The notes under the pieces were generated by a model, which did not search any database, was not told where the DNA came from, and saw only the letters and a list, made by a program, of their open reading frames with translations. Shown piece by piece: positions 62,379-64,000 of a stretch of 64,000 nt of DNA. The stretch is from SHVO01 sp041906145. Lineage in GTDB: Bacteria > Pseudomonadota > Alphaproteobacteria > Rhodospirillales > Rhodospirillaceae. A program made the position numbers and the translations under genes. How positions within the stretch are numbered: the first letter of the stretch is position 1; each line of letters opens with the position of its first letter. Location: positions 124,001 to 188,000 of the forward strand of contig JAYRJU010000006.1 of the NCBI GenBank assembly GCA_041906145.1. Reading direction: 5' to 3'.

Positions 62379-64000
62379 GCCGCGCTCCTGCCTTCGATGA
62401 ATTGCGTGAGCCAGGCATCGGGCGAGTTGCCGACTTGGGCGCGGAGGGCGTCGAGACGGCGCACGGCGCGCTCGGTGCCGGCCAGTACGGCGAGTTCGCC
62501 TTTGAAGCCCGAGAGATCCAGCTTGGCGACGACGCTGTGGTCGCCGCGCTTGACCAGGAAGCAGCGCGAGGTGTCCGGCAGACTGCGCACGAGATCGAAT
62601 TCGTGCTCGGTGAGGCCGAAGCCGTCGACATAGTCCCGGGGCTTGGCGCGCGCGTTCGGGAAAAAGATCTGGGTCGCGGCCTGCTCGATGATGGCCGAAG
62701 CGATACGGCTATCAAGCGCGTCGGAGGCGCTTTGCGTGCAGAAGCCGACGACGCCGTTGCGCTTGCGGATGGTTTTTTCCCAATCCTTGATACGGCGCAC
62801 GAACACGGGATCGTCGAGCGCTTTCCACCCCTCATCCACGACGATGATGGCCGGGTTCCCGTCCAGGCGCTGCTCGACCCGGTGGAACAGATACATCATG
62901 GCCGGCGTGCGCACGATCGGGCTGTCGAGAAGGCGCGTCATGTCGAAGCCGAGGATTCGCGCGTCGACGTCCAGATGGTCTGTGTTGTTGTCGAACAGCC
63001 AGGCGTGATCGCCGCCGTCGCACCAGGCGGCGAGCCGCGCGGAGAGATCCCCGCTCGTGGGCCGGCGCGCGCCGCGGAACAGCTCGCGCAGATACCGCAG
63101 GCGGCGATGCGCCGGCGGCTGGGCGTAGTTGGCGTCGACCGCATCGACGATCATCGTGCGGTCTTCGGCGTCGAGTTGCCCGCCTTCGGCCGTCAAGAGC
63201 TGCGCGATCCAATCCGTGAGGAAGGCGCGGTTCTGCGGATTGTCCGGCAGCGCGAGGGGGTTGAACCCGGTGGGCTCGCCCGGCGAAAGCACGTCATAGC
63301 GCCCGCGGACGGCGCGGATGAACGGTTCGGCGCCGCGGTCCTTGTCGAAGTAGACGATGCGCGGCTTGAGGCGCTCGGCCTGGGCCAGGAGGAACGTGAG
63401 CAGCACCGTTTTCCCCGAGCCCGACGGCCCAATCACGGTGAAATTGCCCAAGTCGGCATTGTGGAAATTAAAGTGATAAGGCCCGAAGGCCGTGGTCTCG
63501 AGCACCGCGATCGCGGGACCCCAGTGATTGTCTTTTTCCTGGCCGGTGGGGTGGTTATGAAAACTGGCGAGGCTCGCGAAATTGCTGGCCGAGATCAAAG
63601 CCGAACGCGCGATGTATTTGGCGTTTCCGGGGAACTGGGCCCAGAAGCCCGGCTCGAGGTTCACTTCCTCGCGCACGGCAATGGCGCCGACTTCGGCGAG
63701 CGCGCCCTGCACGTCGGCGACATTGGCGTCGAGTTGATCGAGGCTGCCGGCGCGGGCGAGGATCGTAAGATGGTGTTCGCCGTAGGCCTGACGTCCGGCG
63801 CCGACGTCGTCGCGGGCCTGCGCCAGCTCATTGCGAAGTGAATAAGCGTCATCGTCCGCGGCGCGCAGCCGGCGCATGGCGAGCCCCATGCGGTCGAGGG
63901 CCGCCTGTCGATCGACAAAGGCAAAACTTTCCGTGAGCACGAGTTCCATGGGCAGGCGCAAAACGCCGTCCAACAGACCCGGCGCGGTCCGCGCCGGATA
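62375..64000 (-). CDS. virB4: Type IV secretion ATPase VirB4 (5' end outside the window)
   Basis: About 541 C-terminal residues are visible; the frame is open to the right edge. Walker A is in FTVIGPSGSGKTVLLTFLLAQ, Walker B in NPAIIVVDEGWKALDDPVF, and the family motif IRKRNGVVGFCTQSASDAL follows. VirB4 energises substrate transfer and pilus assembly. The length and motifs fit a complete VirB4 whose N-terminus lies beyond 64000. Its stop overlaps the virB6 start (ATGA). Confidence 0.94.
   Translation of the reverse strand, partial: YPARTAPGLLDGVLRLPMELVLTESFAFVDRQAALDRMGLAMRRLRAADDDAYSLRNELAQARDDVGAGRQAYGEHHLTILARAGSLDQLDANVADVQGALAEVGAIAVREEVNLEPGFWAQFPGNAKYIARSALISASNFASLASFHNHPTGQEKDNHWGPAIAVLETTAFGPYHFNFHNADLGNFTVIGPSGSGKTVLLTFLLAQAERLKPRIVYFDKDRGAEPFIRAVRGRYDVLSPGEPTGFNPLALPDNPQNRAFLTDWIAQLLTAEGGQLDAEDRTMIVDAVDANYAQPPAHRRLRYLRELFRGARRPTSGDLSARLAAWCDGGDHAWLFDNNTDHLDVDARILGFDMTRLLDSPIVRTPAMMYLFHRVEQRLDGNPAIIVVDEGWKALDDPVFVRRIKDWEKTIRKRNGVVGFCTQSASDALDSRIASAIIEQAATQIFFPNARAKPRDYVDGFGLTEHEFDLVRSLPDTSRCFLVKRGDHSVVAKLDLSGFKGELAVLAGTERAVRRLDALRAQVGNSPDAWLTQFIEGRSAA

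Overview
The window reads as chromosome of a high-G+C alphaproteobacterium. The evidence is genes packed on both strands, many TonB-dependent receptors (five), two FecI/FecR cell-surface-signalling sets, LuxI-type quorum sensing, COQ7-type ubiquinone hydroxylase, SPINDLY-type glycosyltransferase and dispersed palindromic repeats ending in GGATGACCG. I cannot name the genus.

Layout. 1-3.6 kb: a quorum-sensing locus. An AHL synthase gene is followed by the 5' part of a cytochrome P450 gene (minus strand). Divergent from them is a three-gene operon: two small unrecognised proteins and a class-III-aminotransferase-like protein whose PLP lysine is replaced by Glu. Three lux-box-like sites share ACCTGTCAGG. 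3.6-9.8 kb: housekeeping and small-molecule genes (exported methyltransferase, GNAT, LysE exporter, 2OG oxygenase, DHCW cupin, tRNA-Leu(CAA), dsbB-coq7, SDR). 9.8-17.6 kb: a TonB receptor, then an ECF sigma/FecR pair convergent with an STN-domain TonB receptor. 18.3-25.9 kb: exported amidase, FAD protein, YbaK, a complete P450, a hypothetical, GIY-YIG and a TPR-SPINDLY O-GlcNAc-type transferase. 25.9-30.6 kb: an iron block (PepSY membrane protein, siderophore receptor, divergent tonB, two Fur-box-like sites). 30.6-34.1 kb: degenerate receiver protein, methyltransferase, GINT1-like protein and GT4 glycosyltransferase. 34.3-38.4 kb: a second sigma/FecR/STN-receptor operon. 38.4-43.3 kb: three overlapping envelope genes (two MotB/OmpA-like proteins and a 1114-residue protein). 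43.5-50.6 kb: a DUF3987 gene, then a lower-G+C defence-type island: SNF2 helicase, DUF4391 protein and type III-like DNA methyltransferase, broken by an inversion. 50.8-53.1 kb: small hypotheticals, a frameshifted gene and dispersed repeats. 53.1-58.1 kb: TPR protein, TonB receptor and lipoprotein with matching Pho-box-like sites. 58.4-64 kb: type IV secretion genes virB4-virB6-virB9-virB10-virB11, truncated by the right edge.

How they work together. The clearest candidate for an undescribed system is at the left end: an AHL-controlled pair of divergent transcription units carrying luxI, a P450, two small proteins and a lysine-less PLP-fold protein. The second most informative locus is the rearranged helicase/DUF4391/Mod island: the DUF4391 gene is split into an N-terminal piece on one strand and a C-terminal piece on the other, flanking an inverted, 3'-truncated methyltransferase gene.
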